Assembly (NCBI RefSeq): GCF_000975265.2 | Contig: NZ_CP083405.1 | Location: 620,001 to 684,000, forward strand | Reading direction: 5' to 3' | From: Mycobacterium lepromatosis | GTDB taxonomy: Bacteria; Actinomycetota; Actinomycetes; Mycobacteriales; Mycobacteriaceae | DNA length: 64,000 nucleotides | Shown here: positions 10,386 to 19,829 of the stretch, one piece after another | Position numbering within the stretch: the first letter of the stretch is position 1 | Layout: each line of letters opens with the position of its first letter | Made by a program: the position numbers and the translations under genes | The notes under the pieces: generated by a model | The model's database searches: none | Told to the model about the DNA's origin: nothing | Seen by the model: only the letters and a program-made list of their open reading frames with translations

Positions 10386-11447
10386 TCAACAAATTGACAG
10401 CGGCACATAGGCGTTGTAAGCAACCGCCGTGCTTCCCGCGTTGCCGGTCGAGGTATCCGCTAGTTGGTTGGCCACAGGCAGCAGTTCGCCCAGCTGCCGC
10501 GGGTACACCTGCTCGCCGGACGCGACTAGCTCCGCGATGTCGTTGGCGTCGCACCAGCGCGATCCGCGTAGACAGCGCTGTTCCGACTCGGTCCACCCTG
10601 CGGTAGACGGCTCGAACCGCCGTGTGCGGTACACTAGGTAGAATTCCTCGCTATCGATCACGGAACCGTTAAACTCGAAAATTGCGTCGCGCCGCCAAAT
10701 AGGTCCGACCATATGTGTCGGAATAACCTGCAGACCGGTTTCTTCTGCCAGCTCTCGCGCTGCGGCCGCTGCCAACCGCTCGCCTGGTAGCACTTTGCCG
10801 CCGACGGTGATCCACCACCTGGGTGCGTGGCCATTGGTAATAGTTGGATCCGAGCCGCACAGTAACAACACTGCCCCGGTTTCGTCGAGGAGCACCACCC
10901 GCGCCGAGGTCCTCTGGTTCGGCACACCGTGATCACCGTGCGTCAACGCATGAGGCCGCTCGACGATCTCGAAATAGGTTGGCAGCAAAGCGGTGCCACT
11001 GAGCCGCAAGGCGCGTACTAGGCGTCGTTCGCCTAGTGCGAGGGTGTCGCGGACCGCATCGTTGTGAAATCGGCGTGCCAGCAACACGCGGGCTTCGGCG
11101 TCGGCCAACTCGGCGATTAGGGCCGTTGGTAACGACGCCGGGTCAACCATCGCCAGGGCGGCCGAGAGTTCGTTTTCCGCGTTTTCTCGCGTATGCCGGT
11201 GCGCGCACTCGGCGGCGTCGGCCAGCGCCGCCAACCGCTTGCCAGGCAAAGTACCGCTGTACGCGTCGATGGCCACGGCACGCGCCACTACCGCGCGCCG
11301 GGCCAACGCGCCGTCCAGAGCCTGCCACGATAGGTCGTAACGGACGTGCAACCGGTTCAGCCGATTGGCCGTTTGATATCCCCAGCCACACGCCAACGTG
11401 GCCAGCACCACTACTACCCCCAGGAGGGCCAGCATCAGCCAAGTCAT
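10386..11447 (-). CDS. Membrane-anchored NUDIX hydrolase (Rv2609c-like)
   Basis: The protein has 353 residues. An N-terminal membrane helix (about residues 4-22) is followed by an alpha-helical region rich in Ala, Arg and Glu (about 30-150) and a C-terminal NUDIX domain. A perfect NUDIX box spans residues 217-239: GKVLPGE, seven residues, REL, one residue, EE, one residue, GL. NUDIX enzymes cleave nucleoside diphosphates linked to another group; the substrate here is unknown. The ATG at 11447 overlaps the stop of pimA by one base (TAATG), suggesting translational coupling at the end of the phosphatidylinositol mannoside operon. A link to that pathway (for example housecleaning of a nucleotide sugar) is only inference. 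Confidence 0.85.
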   Translation of the reverse strand: MTWLMLALLGVVVVLATLACGWGYQTANRLNRLHVRYDLSWQALDGALARRAVVARAVAIDAYSGTLPGKRLAALADAAECAHRHTRENAENELSAALAMVDPASLPTALIAELADAEARVLLARRFHNDAVRDTLALGERRLVRALRLSGTALLPTYFEIVERPHALTHGDHGVPNQRTSARVVLLDETGAVLLLCGSDPTITNGHAPRWWITVGGKVLPGERLAAAAARELAEETGLQVIPTHMVGPIWRRDAIFEFNGSVIDSEEFYLVYRTRRFEPSTAGWTESEQRCLRGSRWCDANDIAELVASGEQVYPRQLGELLPVANQLADTSTGNAGSTAVAYNAYVPLSIC

Positions 11448-12571
11448 TAGCTGGCCACCTGAACCTTGGCACCTGGCGTGGCGACCGTCTCGTACACCCG
11501 CATGATTTGGCTGGCCACCACCGACCAATCATACCGACGGACCGCTTCGGCGCCGGCGGCCACGTAACGCTCCCGCAGGACGTCGTTGCGCAGCAACGCG
11601 ACAAGCGCATCGGTCAGCGCGGCGCTATCGCCCGCCGGCACCAAGTGCCCGACTTCGCCGTCGCGCAGTACGCGTCGAAACGCGTCCAGATCACTCGCCA
11701 CCACCGGAGTGCCGGCGGCCATCGCCTCCACCAGGACAATGCCGAAACTCTCGCCGCCGATGTTGGGCGCGCAATAGACGTCGGCGCTGCGCATCGCCGC
11801 GGCTTTTCCGGCGTCATCCACCTGGCCAAGAAAACGGATGTGCTTCACCAATCCGCCTGCCTGGCTGCGCAATTGCTCTTCGTCGCCACGGCCGACGATC
11901 ATTAACTGTACGTCGCCGAAGCGCTCCATCACCCCCGGTAGGGCATCAAGCAAGACCGACATGCCTTTGCGTGGCTCGTCGTAGCGGCCGAGGAACAGCA
12001 CCGTCTTGCCGAGCCGTGGGTACCCGGCTAGTTGGGGCGCCGAAGCCAAAGAATCAACGTCCACCCCGTTGGGGATCTCCACCGCATCGGACCCCAGAGC
12101 CTCCATTTGCCAGCGCCTTGCCAAGTCGGACACTGCGATCCGGCCGATGATCTTCTCGTGCCATGGTCGCAACACGCCTTGGAATACCGACAGTGTCAGC
12201 GACTTGGTGGTGGAGGTATGAAATGTCGCGACGATTGGCCCCTCGGCCACCCGCAGCGCCCACATCGACAGGCTGGGTGCGTTCGGTTCGTGCAGGTGAA
12301 GCACGTCAAAATCGCCGTCCACCAACCAACGCCTGACTCTGCTGTGTACCGCCGGACTGAACTGCAGCCGCGCCACGGAACCGTTGTAGGGAATCGGGAT
12401 AGCCCTGCCAGCGGAAACAACATATTCGGGCAGCGAGATATCCGGCGAAGCCGGCGCCAGCACACGGACCTGCTGCCCCCGCGCGCGCATCACCTCGGCC
12501 AGCTGCAAGACGTGCGATTGTACCCCGCCCGGTACATCGAACGAGTATGGACAGACCATCCCGATCCGCAT
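11447..12571 (-). CDS. pimA: Phosphatidyl-myo-inositol alpha-mannosyltransferase PimA
   Basis: PimA adds the first mannose from GDP-mannose to the 2-position of inositol in phosphatidylinositol, on the cytoplasmic face of the membrane. The 374-residue protein has the two Rossmann domains of glycosyltransferase family 4. Visible are the N-terminal GGVQSHV loop (Gly15-Gly16), His118 in FHTS, Arg196 and Lys202 in GRYDEPRKGM, and Glu274 in GGESFGIVLVEAMAAGTPV, the residues known to bind GDP-mannose. The ATG at 12571 lies 10 bp after the acyltransferase stop and the gene's own stop overlaps the next start. Family length and context agree fully. Confidence 0.95.
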   Translation of the reverse strand: MRIGMVCPYSFDVPGGVQSHVLQLAEVMRARGQQVRVLAPASPDISLPEYVVSAGRAIPIPYNGSVARLQFSPAVHSRVRRWLVDGDFDVLHLHEPNAPSLSMWALRVAEGPIVATFHTSTTKSLTLSVFQGVLRPWHEKIIGRIAVSDLARRWQMEALGSDAVEIPNGVDVDSLASAPQLAGYPRLGKTVLFLGRYDEPRKGMSVLLDALPGVMERFGDVQLMIVGRGDEEQLRSQAGGLVKHIRFLGQVDDAGKAAAMRSADVYCAPNIGGESFGIVLVEAMAAGTPVVASDLDAFRRVLRDGEVGHLVPAGDSAALTDALVALLRNDVLRERYVAAGAEAVRRYDWSVVASQIMRVYETVATPGAKVQVAS

Positions 12572-12581
12572 CAGGCTTCCC

Positions 12582-13544
12582 TCAATTTGGTCTCAGCTGC
12601 GCTCTCCTGGCATCGGACAAGTCAGCCAACCATTGTGGCTGAAGCATGTGCCAGTCGGCGGGATGGGCGGCGATGTCCTGGGCGAACTGGTCAGCCAGTG
12701 CCTGAGTGACGGCACCGACGTCACCGCTGGTGCAATCCAGCGCTGGGTGTACCGAAAAGCCCCAGCCGCTGCCCTGGAACCAGCAGTGCACCGGCAGCAG
12801 TGCGGCCCCGGTCTTGATTGCGAGCTTCGCAGGGCCTGCGGGCATGCGCGTGGGTTCGCCGAAAAAATCGACTTCAATGCCGGTGCGGGCGAGGTCACGC
12901 TCGGCCATCAGACATACCGCGCGGTTGGCTCGCAACCGCTCGCACAGCAATTCAAAGAGGGCTTGGACGCCAGTATCTTTTCCCGCAGACAGCGGCAGTA
13001 CTTCGAAACCGAGGCTCTCGCGGTAGTTGATGAAACGCCGATATAGCGACTCGGGTTTGAGTCGCTCCGCAACGGTGGCGAAGGTACCGTGGCACTCCGC
13101 CAGCCACACGCCGGCCATATCCCAATTGCCGCTATGCGGCAATGCCAGCACAACACCGCGCCCAGCGTCCAAGGCCTCTCCGACACGGTGCAAGCCGATG
13201 CCATAAGCCTCGACCTGCTTTGCCACCGTGTGGGGATTCATCGTCGGCAGACGAAATGCTTCCCGCCAGTAGCGGGCATAGGACGCCAGCGAGGTGCGCA
13301 TCAGTGCGTCTGGCACATCGACAGGTTGCACACCGATGATGCGGGCCAGGTTCTTGCGCAATTGATCTGGTCCGCCGTTGCGGGCCGCGTAGCGTGCTCC
13401 GGTGTTGAATGCGAAACGCGCAGCAAATTCCGGCATCGCGCGCACAGCCCTCCAGCCAGCCGCATACGCCCAGTCGGTGGCCTGTCCGGTCATTAGCCGA
13501 CGCGGGGTCCTGATCATTTTCAGCCCCTCTGTGCTGGCTGTCAC
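12582..13544 (-). CDS. patA: Phosphatidylinositol mannoside acyltransferase PatA
   Basis: PatA transfers a palmitoyl group from palmitoyl-CoA to the 6-position of the first mannose of PIM1/PIM2 at the inner membrane face. The 320-residue protein belongs to the LpxL/HtrB-like acyltransferase family. The catalytic H-x4-D motif is HSGNWD (His137, Asp142), and AERDLARTGIEVDFFG with GPAKLAIKTGA follows the family pattern. The GTG start at 13544 overlaps the pgsA stop (GTGA), and the spacing to ATDWAYAAGW matches relatives, so I prefer it over the internal ATG at 13517. It corresponds to Rv2611c and sits between pgsA and pimA, as in other mycobacteria. Confidence 0.92.
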   Translation of the reverse strand: MTASTEGLKMIRTPRRLMTGQATDWAYAAGWRAVRAMPEFAARFAFNTGARYAARNGGPDQLRKNLARIIGVQPVDVPDALMRTSLASYARYWREAFRLPTMNPHTVAKQVEAYGIGLHRVGEALDAGRGVVLALPHSGNWDMAGVWLAECHGTFATVAERLKPESLYRRFINYRESLGFEVLPLSAGKDTGVQALFELLCERLRANRAVCLMAERDLARTGIEVDFFGEPTRMPAGPAKLAIKTGAALLPVHCWFQGSGWGFSVHPALDCTSGDVGAVTQALADQFAQDIAAHPADWHMLQPQWLADLSDARRAQLRPN

Positions 13545-14254
13545 GGCTCGCCTGTTCCCAGGTTTCCGAGACCGGGTTGGGCCCGATGCGTCGCCTTAGT
13601 CCTGTCGCTAGGGTAGCCCGGCCCGGCAATGCGATCGGCTGCCCCTGGCGAGGTGCGCACTGTATGCAACCGTTGCACACAGGTGATGAGGCTGGCGCCC
13701 ACCAACAGCCACATCGCTACCGACAACGCCCACGGCAACGAATACACCGGAAAGTCCGATAAGCCCGCGCCGACCAGTACGATGATCAAACGTTCCGGCC
13801 GTTCGATGAGGCCATCATCGCCGCGTAGCCCGCTGGCTTCGGCCCGGGCCTTGATGTAAGAAATCACCTGCGAGGTGACCAAGCAGATCAAGGTCGCCAT
13901 CACCAGATGTTTGCTGTGCAGGCCGAACGCCATCCACCACAGCAGCCCACAGAACACCGCGCCGTCGCTGATACGGTCACACGTCGCATCGAGAACCGCG
14001 CCGTACCGGGTGCCGCCGCCACGTTCCCTGGCCATCGCCCCGTCGAGCATGTCGAAAAGTACGAAGAACCAGACTACCAGCGTGCCGGCGAAGAGTTGGC
14101 CGATCGGGAAAAGTACCAGCGCCCCTGCCGCGGTCACGATGGTGCCCAAGATGGTGATGACATCCGGCGTCAAGCCGACCCGCAGCAACGCTCTTGCGGT
14201 CGGAGTCGTGAGCCGCGTGAACGCCTCCCTGGACAGGAACGGCACCTTGCTCAT
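13541..14254 (-). CDS. pgsA: Phosphatidylinositol (phosphate) synthase PgsA
   Basis: This integral membrane CDP-alcohol phosphotransferase joins CDP-diacylglycerol to inositol phosphate, giving the phosphatidylinositol (phosphate) base for PIMs and lipoarabinomannan. The 237-residue protein has about six membrane helices and the complete signature D68-x2-D71-G72-x2-A75-R76-x8-G85-x3-D89-x3-D93 that binds Mg2+ and CDP. The start is the ATG at 14254 inside an ATGA overlap with the HIT gene; an upstream extension would add a basic, His-rich, non-conserved stretch. It is the orthologue of Rv2612c. Confidence 0.94.
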   Translation of the reverse strand: MSKVPFLSREAFTRLTTPTARALLRVGLTPDVITILGTIVTAAGALVLFPIGQLFAGTLVVWFFVLFDMLDGAMARERGGGTRYGAVLDATCDRISDGAVFCGLLWWMAFGLHSKHLVMATLICLVTSQVISYIKARAEASGLRGDDGLIERPERLIIVLVGAGLSDFPVYSLPWALSVAMWLLVGASLITCVQRLHTVRTSPGAADRIAGPGYPSDRTKATHRAQPGLGNLGTGEP

Positions 14255-14871
14255 ATACTTGGCTTTGTATCGTCGCCACTGCGGCTCATGGGCTGCTTCG
14301 TCCACTCTGTTGCAAGCAGTTGCCGAGTATCCCGGAGCAACTGCGGGATTACTTTGGAGCCGCCGATGATGGTGATGAAGTTTGCGTCGCCACCCCACCT
14401 CGGCACGACATGCACATGCAGGTGCTTGGCTAGCGACCCTCCCGCTGATGCCCCCAAGTTCAGGCCCACGTTAAAGCCATGTGGCCGAGACACGTTCTTG
14501 ATGACGCGAATAGCCTTCTGAGTGAATGCCATCAACTCCGCACTCTCCGCGTCGGTTAGGTCTTCAAGCTCGGAAACCTGCCGGTAGGGCACCACCATCA
14601 GGTGCCCGGGGTTGTACGGGTAGAGGTTGAGCACGGCGTAGACGAGGTCACCGCGGGCCACCACCAAGCCGTCTTCATCGGACAGTTGTGGAATGTCGGT
14701 GAACGGCTGCGCCGGGGTGGAGTTGTCGTGATTGACTGGCGCTTCAGCCAGATAGGTCATTCGGTATGGTGTCCACAGCCGCTGCAAGTGGTCGCGTTCG
14801 CCGACGCCCCTGTCCAAGATAGTGCCGTCTGCGTGATCGGCACATGCGTCAGGTCTTTCCTGCTCACTCAC
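14251..14871 (-). CDS. HIT-family AP4A phosphorylase-like protein (Rv2613c)
   Basis: The 206-residue protein carries the histidine-triad motif HLHVHVV (His150, His152, His154) and the family blocks [17 protein letters not shown] and [15 protein letters not shown]. The M. tuberculosis relative Rv2613c is a diadenosine tetraphosphate phosphorylase, which splits AP4A with phosphate. AP4A is a side product of aminoacyl-tRNA synthetases, so the place directly behind thrS makes sense. The GTG start at 14871 overlaps the end of thrS by 8 bases and the stop overlaps pgsA (ATGA), so its translation is probably coupled to both. Confidence 0.9.
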   Translation of the reverse strand: MSEQERPDACADHADGTILDRGVGERDHLQRLWTPYRMTYLAEAPVNHDNSTPAQPFTDIPQLSDEDGLVVARGDLVYAVLNLYPYNPGHLMVVPYRQVSELEDLTDAESAELMAFTQKAIRVIKNVSRPHGFNVGLNLGASAGGSLAKHLHVHVVPRWGGDANFITIIGGSKVIPQLLRDTRQLLATEWTKQPMSRSGDDTKPSI

Positions 14872-16972
14872 AGCCGGTTACTTTCACCAATTCTGCTGTG
14901 GGAAAATTATTTTCGCGTTCGGCGATCCAACACACGATGGCTTCGACGGCGTTGTCGCGGGCGACACCGTTGATCTGTGTGCGGTCACCAAAGCGGAAGC
15001 TCACCGACCCGGTTTGCACGTCGCGGCCGCCGGCCAGTAGCATAAAAGGCACCTTCTGGGTCGTGTGACGGACGATTTTCTTGGCCATCCGATCGTCGCT
15101 GACATCCACCTCCACCCGCACTCCACGCGATTTCAATTGCGCGGCGACCTCTTCCAAGTAGGAGATGTGCTCACCGGTGACCGGTATACCAACCACCTGA
15201 ACGGGCGCTAGCCAGGCAGGGAACGCTCCTGCGTAGTGCTCGGTGAGGATGCCGAAGAATCGCTCGATTGATCCGAATAACGCCCGGTGGATCATGACTG
15301 GGCGCTGCCGGGTCCCGTCCGCGGCGGTGTACTCCAATTCGAACCGCTCGGGAAAGTTGAAGTCTACCTGGATGGTGGACATCTGCCAGCTGCGACCCAG
15401 TGCATCGCGCACCTGCACTGAGATCTTGGGGCCGTAGAACGCGGCGCCACCTGGATCGGGAATCAACGCAAGAGCCGAATCCCGGGCGACCTCAGCCAGC
15501 GTGGCCGTAGCTTCTTCCCAAATCTCTTCGGAGCCAACGAATTTCTCTGGGTCTTTAGTAGAAAGCTCAAGGTAAAAATCTTCTAGCCCGTAGTCGCCAA
15601 GCAGATCCAGTACGAACCGGAGCAGCGACGCCAGCTCGCAGTGCAACTGCTCGCGGGTGCAGAAGATGTGAGAGTCGTCCATGGTGAACCCGCGGGCACG
15701 GGTAAGCCCATGCACTACACCGGATTTCTCGTAGCGGTAGATCGTGCCGAACTCGAAGAGCCGTAGTGGCAGCTCCCGATACGAACGTCCGCGCGAGGCG
15801 AAAATCAGGGTGTGCATTGGGCAGTTCATTGGCTTGAGATAGTAATTTTGCCCCGGCTTACGCACCGTGCCGTCATCGTTGTGTTCGGCGTCGAGGTGCA
15901 TCGGGGGGAACATACCCTCGGCGTACCAGTCCAGGTGGCCCGAAGTGTGGAACAGCTGCGCCTTGGTAATATGCGGGGTGTTCACGAATTCATATCCGGC
16001 TTCGATATGCTTGCGCCGGGAGTACTCCTCCATTTCCCGACGGACTATACCCCCTTTGGGGTGGAAAATCGCTAAGCCGGAACCGATTTCGTCGGGGAAA
16101 CTGAACAGATCTAGCTCAATGCCCAGCTTGCGATGGTCGCGGCGCTGGGCCTCGGCAATCATCTCAAGGTGGCGATCGAGGGCCTCCTGGGATTCCCATG
16201 CGGTGCCGTAGATGCGCTGCAGGTTGGCGTTCTTCTGATCGCCTCGCCAGTACGCAGCGGCACTTCTGGTCAATTTGAACGCAGGAATGTGCTTAGTAGT
16301 CGGGATATGCGGTCCGCGGCACAGGTCACCCCAAATGCGTTCCCGGTTGCGGGCGTTGAGGTTGTCATAGGCGGTGAGCTCGTCGCCGCCGACCTCCATG
16401 ATCTCGGCATCGCCGGATTCGTCGTCGATAAGTTGCAGCTTGTATGGCTCGCCGGCCCACTCGGTACGAGCTTGCTCCTTGGATTCGTAGATCCGTCGCG
16501 AGAACAGCTGTCCGTCCTTGACAATCTGCCGCATCCGTTTTTCTAGCGCCTCCAAATCTTCAGGGGTGAACGGTTCGGCCACGTCGAAGTCGTAGTAGAA
16601 GCCATCGGTAATAGGCGGACCGATCCCCAGTTTGGCTTGTGGGAACAGATCTTGGACGGCTTGGGCCAAAACATGTGCCGTCGAATGCCGGATCACGCTG
16701 CGGCCGTCGTCGGTGTTGACGGGTACTGGAGTAACCTCGACGTCGACGTCTGGAACCCAGCTTAGGTCGCGTAATTTCCCGTCGGCGTCACGCACCACCA
16801 CAATCGTGTCGGGAGTGCCACGTGTCGGCAACCCGGCCTCGCTGACCGCGGCCGCCGCGGTACTACCGGCAGGAACCCGGATTGGGACTTGCGGCGACCG
16901 CAAGCCCGGGGTAGCCGGGCGCAGCGGGTCGCCGCCGTCGGCTCCAGGGACAGGGTGTACGGGGGCGCTCAT
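14864..16972 (-). CDS. thrS: Threonyl-tRNA synthetase
   Basis: This class II synthetase charges tRNA-Thr in the cytosol. The 702-residue protein contains a TGS-like N-terminus with an actinobacterial Ala/Pro-rich extension, the editing domain ([17 protein letters not shown] with the H-x3-H type site), and the catalytic core with LKPMNCPMH (zinc Cys), [17 protein letters not shown] (motif 2), FTMDDSHIF and [16 protein letters not shown] (motif 3). The C-terminal anticodon-binding domain begins at [10 protein letters not shown] chose the ATG at 16972 because GGAG lies nine bases upstream of it; the ATG at 16987 has no such site. It heads the overlapping chain thrS-HIT-pgsA-patA-pimA-NUDIX. Confidence 0.97.
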   Translation of the reverse strand: MSAPVHPVPGADGGDPLRPATPGLRSPQVPIRVPAGSTAAAAVSEAGLPTRGTPDTIVVVRDADGKLRDLSWVPDVDVEVTPVPVNTDDGRSVIRHSTAHVLAQAVQDLFPQAKLGIGPPITDGFYYDFDVAEPFTPEDLEALEKRMRQIVKDGQLFSRRIYESKEQARTEWAGEPYKLQLIDDESGDAEIMEVGGDELTAYDNLNARNRERIWGDLCRGPHIPTTKHIPAFKLTRSAAAYWRGDQKNANLQRIYGTAWESQEALDRHLEMIAEAQRRDHRKLGIELDLFSFPDEIGSGLAIFHPKGGIVRREMEEYSRRKHIEAGYEFVNTPHITKAQLFHTSGHLDWYAEGMFPPMHLDAEHNDDGTVRKPGQNYYLKPMNCPMHTLIFASRGRSYRELPLRLFEFGTIYRYEKSGVVHGLTRARGFTMDDSHIFCTREQLHCELASLLRFVLDLLGDYGLEDFYLELSTKDPEKFVGSEEIWEEATATLAEVARDSALALIPDPGGAAFYGPKISVQVRDALGRSWQMSTIQVDFNFPERFELEYTAADGTRQRPVMIHRALFGSIERFFGILTEHYAGAFPAWLAPVQVVGIPVTGEHISYLEEVAAQLKSRGVRVEVDVSDDRMAKKIVRHTTQKVPFMLLAGGRDVQTGSVSFRFGDRTQINGVARDNAVEAIVCWIAERENNFPTAELVKVTGCE

Positions 16973-17097
16973 CGGGTTGGTCTCCAAGACGTATTTGTAG
17001 CGGGGTTGTAATTGGGGAGTTAACTGATAACGGTTGCCATGCTATCGGGGCGGGCTTTGAGGAAACCAAGCCCATTAAGGGTCGAGTGCGTCTTGGT

Positions 17098-17451
17098 CAG
17101 TCCGCATCATGGCTGGGTTTAAACCGCACAAACAACGTGTCAGCTTTGTTCAACAGCGTGTCGCCGTAGATCAACCGTTCCGAAACGAAGCTCTTGCGCC
17201 CGTACACCCGGTTGACGCCGACATCGAGCTGCAGCTCCTTGCCAATCGACGCGATGTGCCGATAATTGATTTTGAGGTAGGGCAGTGCGCTGGTAGGGAG
17301 CTTCGGTTAGCCCCGTGGGCATCAACCGCAGCACAGCATCGAACAGCATTCCGGGAGCTCCGCCGTGCGCAACATCGTTGCTTACCAGATTAAGCCGGGC
17401 CGATCACGCCCAGCCACGAATGCGGCCGTTGTCGATTTTATCGGCAGACAT
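17098..17451 (-). pseudogene. PaaI-type hotdog thioesterase relic
   Basis: Starting from an ATG at 17451 (MSADKIDNGRIRGWA, then a stop), minus-strand frames give NDVAHGGAPGMLFDAVL, LMPTGLTEAPYQ, then ALPYLKINYRHIASIGKELQ, SFVSERLIYGDTLLNKADTL and FVRFKP up to a stop at 17098. These are the HGG-x-x-x-x-L-D catalytic block and the strand pairs of acyl-CoA hotdog thioesterases. An in-frame stop and a frameshift near 17290 disable it. It sits just downstream of the aldo/keto reductase gene in the same direction. Confidence 0.65.
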
Positions 17452-17557
17452 CGGCACCGTCAGGACTTTGTCGCGGACAGTTTAGGTCCATCCGGTGACC
17501 CGACTTGCCGACCACCACGATACGGAATTCCTATCGAGGCCTAGGCCGCTGGCACGG

Positions 17558-18433
17558 TCACTGAGCCCCAGCAGCCGATAGCATCTCGAACTCGTCGTCG
17601 GAAAGGTTGATCTCGGCGGCGGCGACGTTCTCCTCCAGGTGCGCCACCCGCGACGTCCCTGGAATCGGCAACATCACCGGCGATCGCTTCAGCAACCAGG
17701 CCAGTGCCAGTTGCGACGGCGTCGCGTGATGGTTGGCGGCGATACGCTGTAACGGTCCGTCCGGGGCCGCCAGCGGTCCCGCGGCCAGTGGGAACCACGG
17801 GATGAAGCCGATGCCCCGGCTGGTCACAGCATCTAACAGTGGTTCGGCAGCTCGCGCCGACAAGTTGTACATGTTCTGCACCGACACGATCTCTGTGATC
17901 TGCTGGGCCGCGGTGAGTTGATCAAGGTTGATCTCGGACAGACCGATGTGGCGGATCTTTCCTTCGTTTTTCAATGTGAACAGCTCGCCCACTTGGTCGG
18001 CCAGTGGGAAGTTTGGGTCGATCCGGTGCAGCTGAAACAGATCGATGGTGTCGACGTCGAGACGGCGCAGGCTCATTTCCAGTTCTTGACGCAGGTAGCT
18101 CGGATTACCCAGCGGGATCCATACGTCCCGGCCGGTTCGCACCAAACCGGCCTTAGTTGCGATCACCAGCCCCTCGTAGGGATGCAGTGCCTCGGCAATG
18201 ATCTCCTCGGAGATGTAGGGGCCGTAGGAGTCGGCGGTGTCGATGAAGTTCACCCCCAGCTCGACGGCGCGTCGCAGTACCTGCACGGCCTCGTCGCGGT
18301 CAACGGGCGGGCCCCACACTCCTTTACCCGTTAGGCGCATCGCGCCGAAACCAAGTCGGTTGACCTTCAGGTCGCCACCGAGCGCGAACGTTCCGGATGC
18401 CTGGGCCAGAGCCTGATGGTTTTGTGAGGTCAC
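17558..18433 (-). CDS. Aldo/keto reductase
   Basis: The 291-residue protein has the full aldo/keto reductase barrel and catalytic tetrad: Asp65 and Tyr70 in NFIDTADSYG, Lys94 in VIATKAG and His136 in LFQLHRID. The C-terminal GTSRVAHLEENVAA block binds NADPH. It should reduce an aldehyde or ketone with NADPH; the substrate is unknown. I prefer the GTG at 18433, which starts right before the conserved domain, over ATGs at 18463 and 18478 that add a basic tail; no strong ribosome-binding site settles this. It has no frame defects although its neighbours on both sides are decayed, so selection has probably kept it. Confidence 0.85.
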   Translation of the reverse strand: MTSQNHQALAQASGTFALGGDLKVNRLGFGAMRLTGKGVWGPPVDRDEAVQVLRRAVELGVNFIDTADSYGPYISEEIIAEALHPYEGLVIATKAGLVRTGRDVWIPLGNPSYLRQELEMSLRRLDVDTIDLFQLHRIDPNFPLADQVGELFTLKNEGKIRHIGLSEINLDQLTAAQQITEIVSVQNMYNLSARAAEPLLDAVTSRGIGFIPWFPLAAGPLAAPDGPLQRIAANHHATPSQLALAWLLKRSPVMLPIPGTSRVAHLEENVAAAEINLSDDEFEMLSAAGAQ

Positions 18434-19829
18434 TTTTACGACTGTACGCCAAAAAGGCCGCATTTCTGAGCGCGGCAAGCCGAACAGGTGCGTTTCGATG
18501 CGCTATGAAGCAATGCCGCTGACCCACCGGGCGGTGGGCGCGACTGTAGTCGGCTAGCTGCTCACCAGACATATGACCATCTACGCATGCAGACCGAAAT
18601 CGGCCGGGGGACAGCAGCGTTTCGCGTAAGCCGTCGACGCCGTCCTGCATTGGGACATGCAATGCGGAACTGGCCGGTGCGTGCGAGTCACTTCCGAGGT
18701 CGCCGTCGTAAGGACGGTGGTGCTGGTTCGAATGAGGTTCCTAGCTGCGTCGTACCGAGTAGTGGATGTCGTCGACAAGCCCGCTCTACACGGGTTCTCC
18801 TATGGGACTTTGCGGAGTGCGGCGAGGAACGGTTTGCGGTCCACTTTTACCTGGCGGAACCGGTATGGCGGCCTGCTGGCGGCCCAACGTTTCACCGGCA
18901 ACCGTTGCGTGCGCGTAATCCGATGTCGTAATAGCCGGACAGGAGAAGCAGGTCGACGATGATTGCGGCCACCCAGGTACCGATCTGTAGCGCAGCCTTC
19001 GCCAGCATACCAGCCGCAATCTCAAATTGCTCCCACGAGATACTATGCACTGGTCGGCGCTGCCAGAAAATAGGTCGCTAATGTAGCCAAGTACATTCTC
19101 TAGTAATGCGGTTGGGTCAACAGATTGAAAAATTTTTCTAACCCAAAAACAATGGGGGCGATAGTCAATATGGTGCGTAGCACCAGGTATGCTGGATTCT
19201 TTAGCTGATTTCGTAAGGGCAGGGATTGCAGCAGCCGGCTTGGCACTTCAAGACTATGAAATTAAATTATAGTAGTTTTAGTTTGATAAAGTGTTTATCA
19301 GTTAGAAAAAGGAATGTATGTATGGGGTGGCGTAGCTTCATCAGTGGCGTGCTGCTGGGTTTGGTATGCTTGCTGACCTAGCAGCTTAACCAGTTCTACC
19401 GGTTCGTCTGTGCTCAATCAGCACTGGTCGGCCGTGACCAGGCAGCCGATCCCGTTGGAATTCCGCGTCACCAGGCCAAATTCACTTGGATCCACTTACG
19501 GCCCAGGGTCTGTTGGAAAGCGACTATGCAGGCCTGATTGACCGATCCGGTCCCAGCACGGGGCGAACCTCCAGGCGGCACCACAGGACCCGCCGCGACA
19601 TCGTGGTCAGTCTCCCGTAACGGGAATACGAGTTGCCCGGACGACTGATGGTCGTGGCCATGGCGCAACCAGCTAACAACGGAGAACCCGTCATCGAAGT
19701 GCTGAACCGCGTCGCTCATGACTACGGGTAGACTATCGGCGTTTCTGCCTGCAGACAACTGCCCATCGAGCCTCGCGCTGGACGGCAGCCCTATCTCCCA
19801 CAGGTGGAGAGCGGACTCCGCTCGCCCGA
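18434..19829. other. Decayed DNA, no gene recognised
   Basis: Old coding traces are visible but cannot be named. A minus-strand hydrophobic stretch at about 18905-19010 (AALQIGTWVAAIIVDLLLLS) looks like part of a small membrane protein. A plus-strand stretch at about 19500-19735 (GRLMVVAMAQPANNGEPVIE) looks protein-like. The segment at 19100-19330 is clearly A+T-rich and shows no frame. Confidence 0.4.

Noticed and set aside
12032..12709. 225-codon plus-strand frame opposite pimA/patA
   Set aside because: It is an antisense shadow of two intact, well-conserved genes and has no family resemblance.
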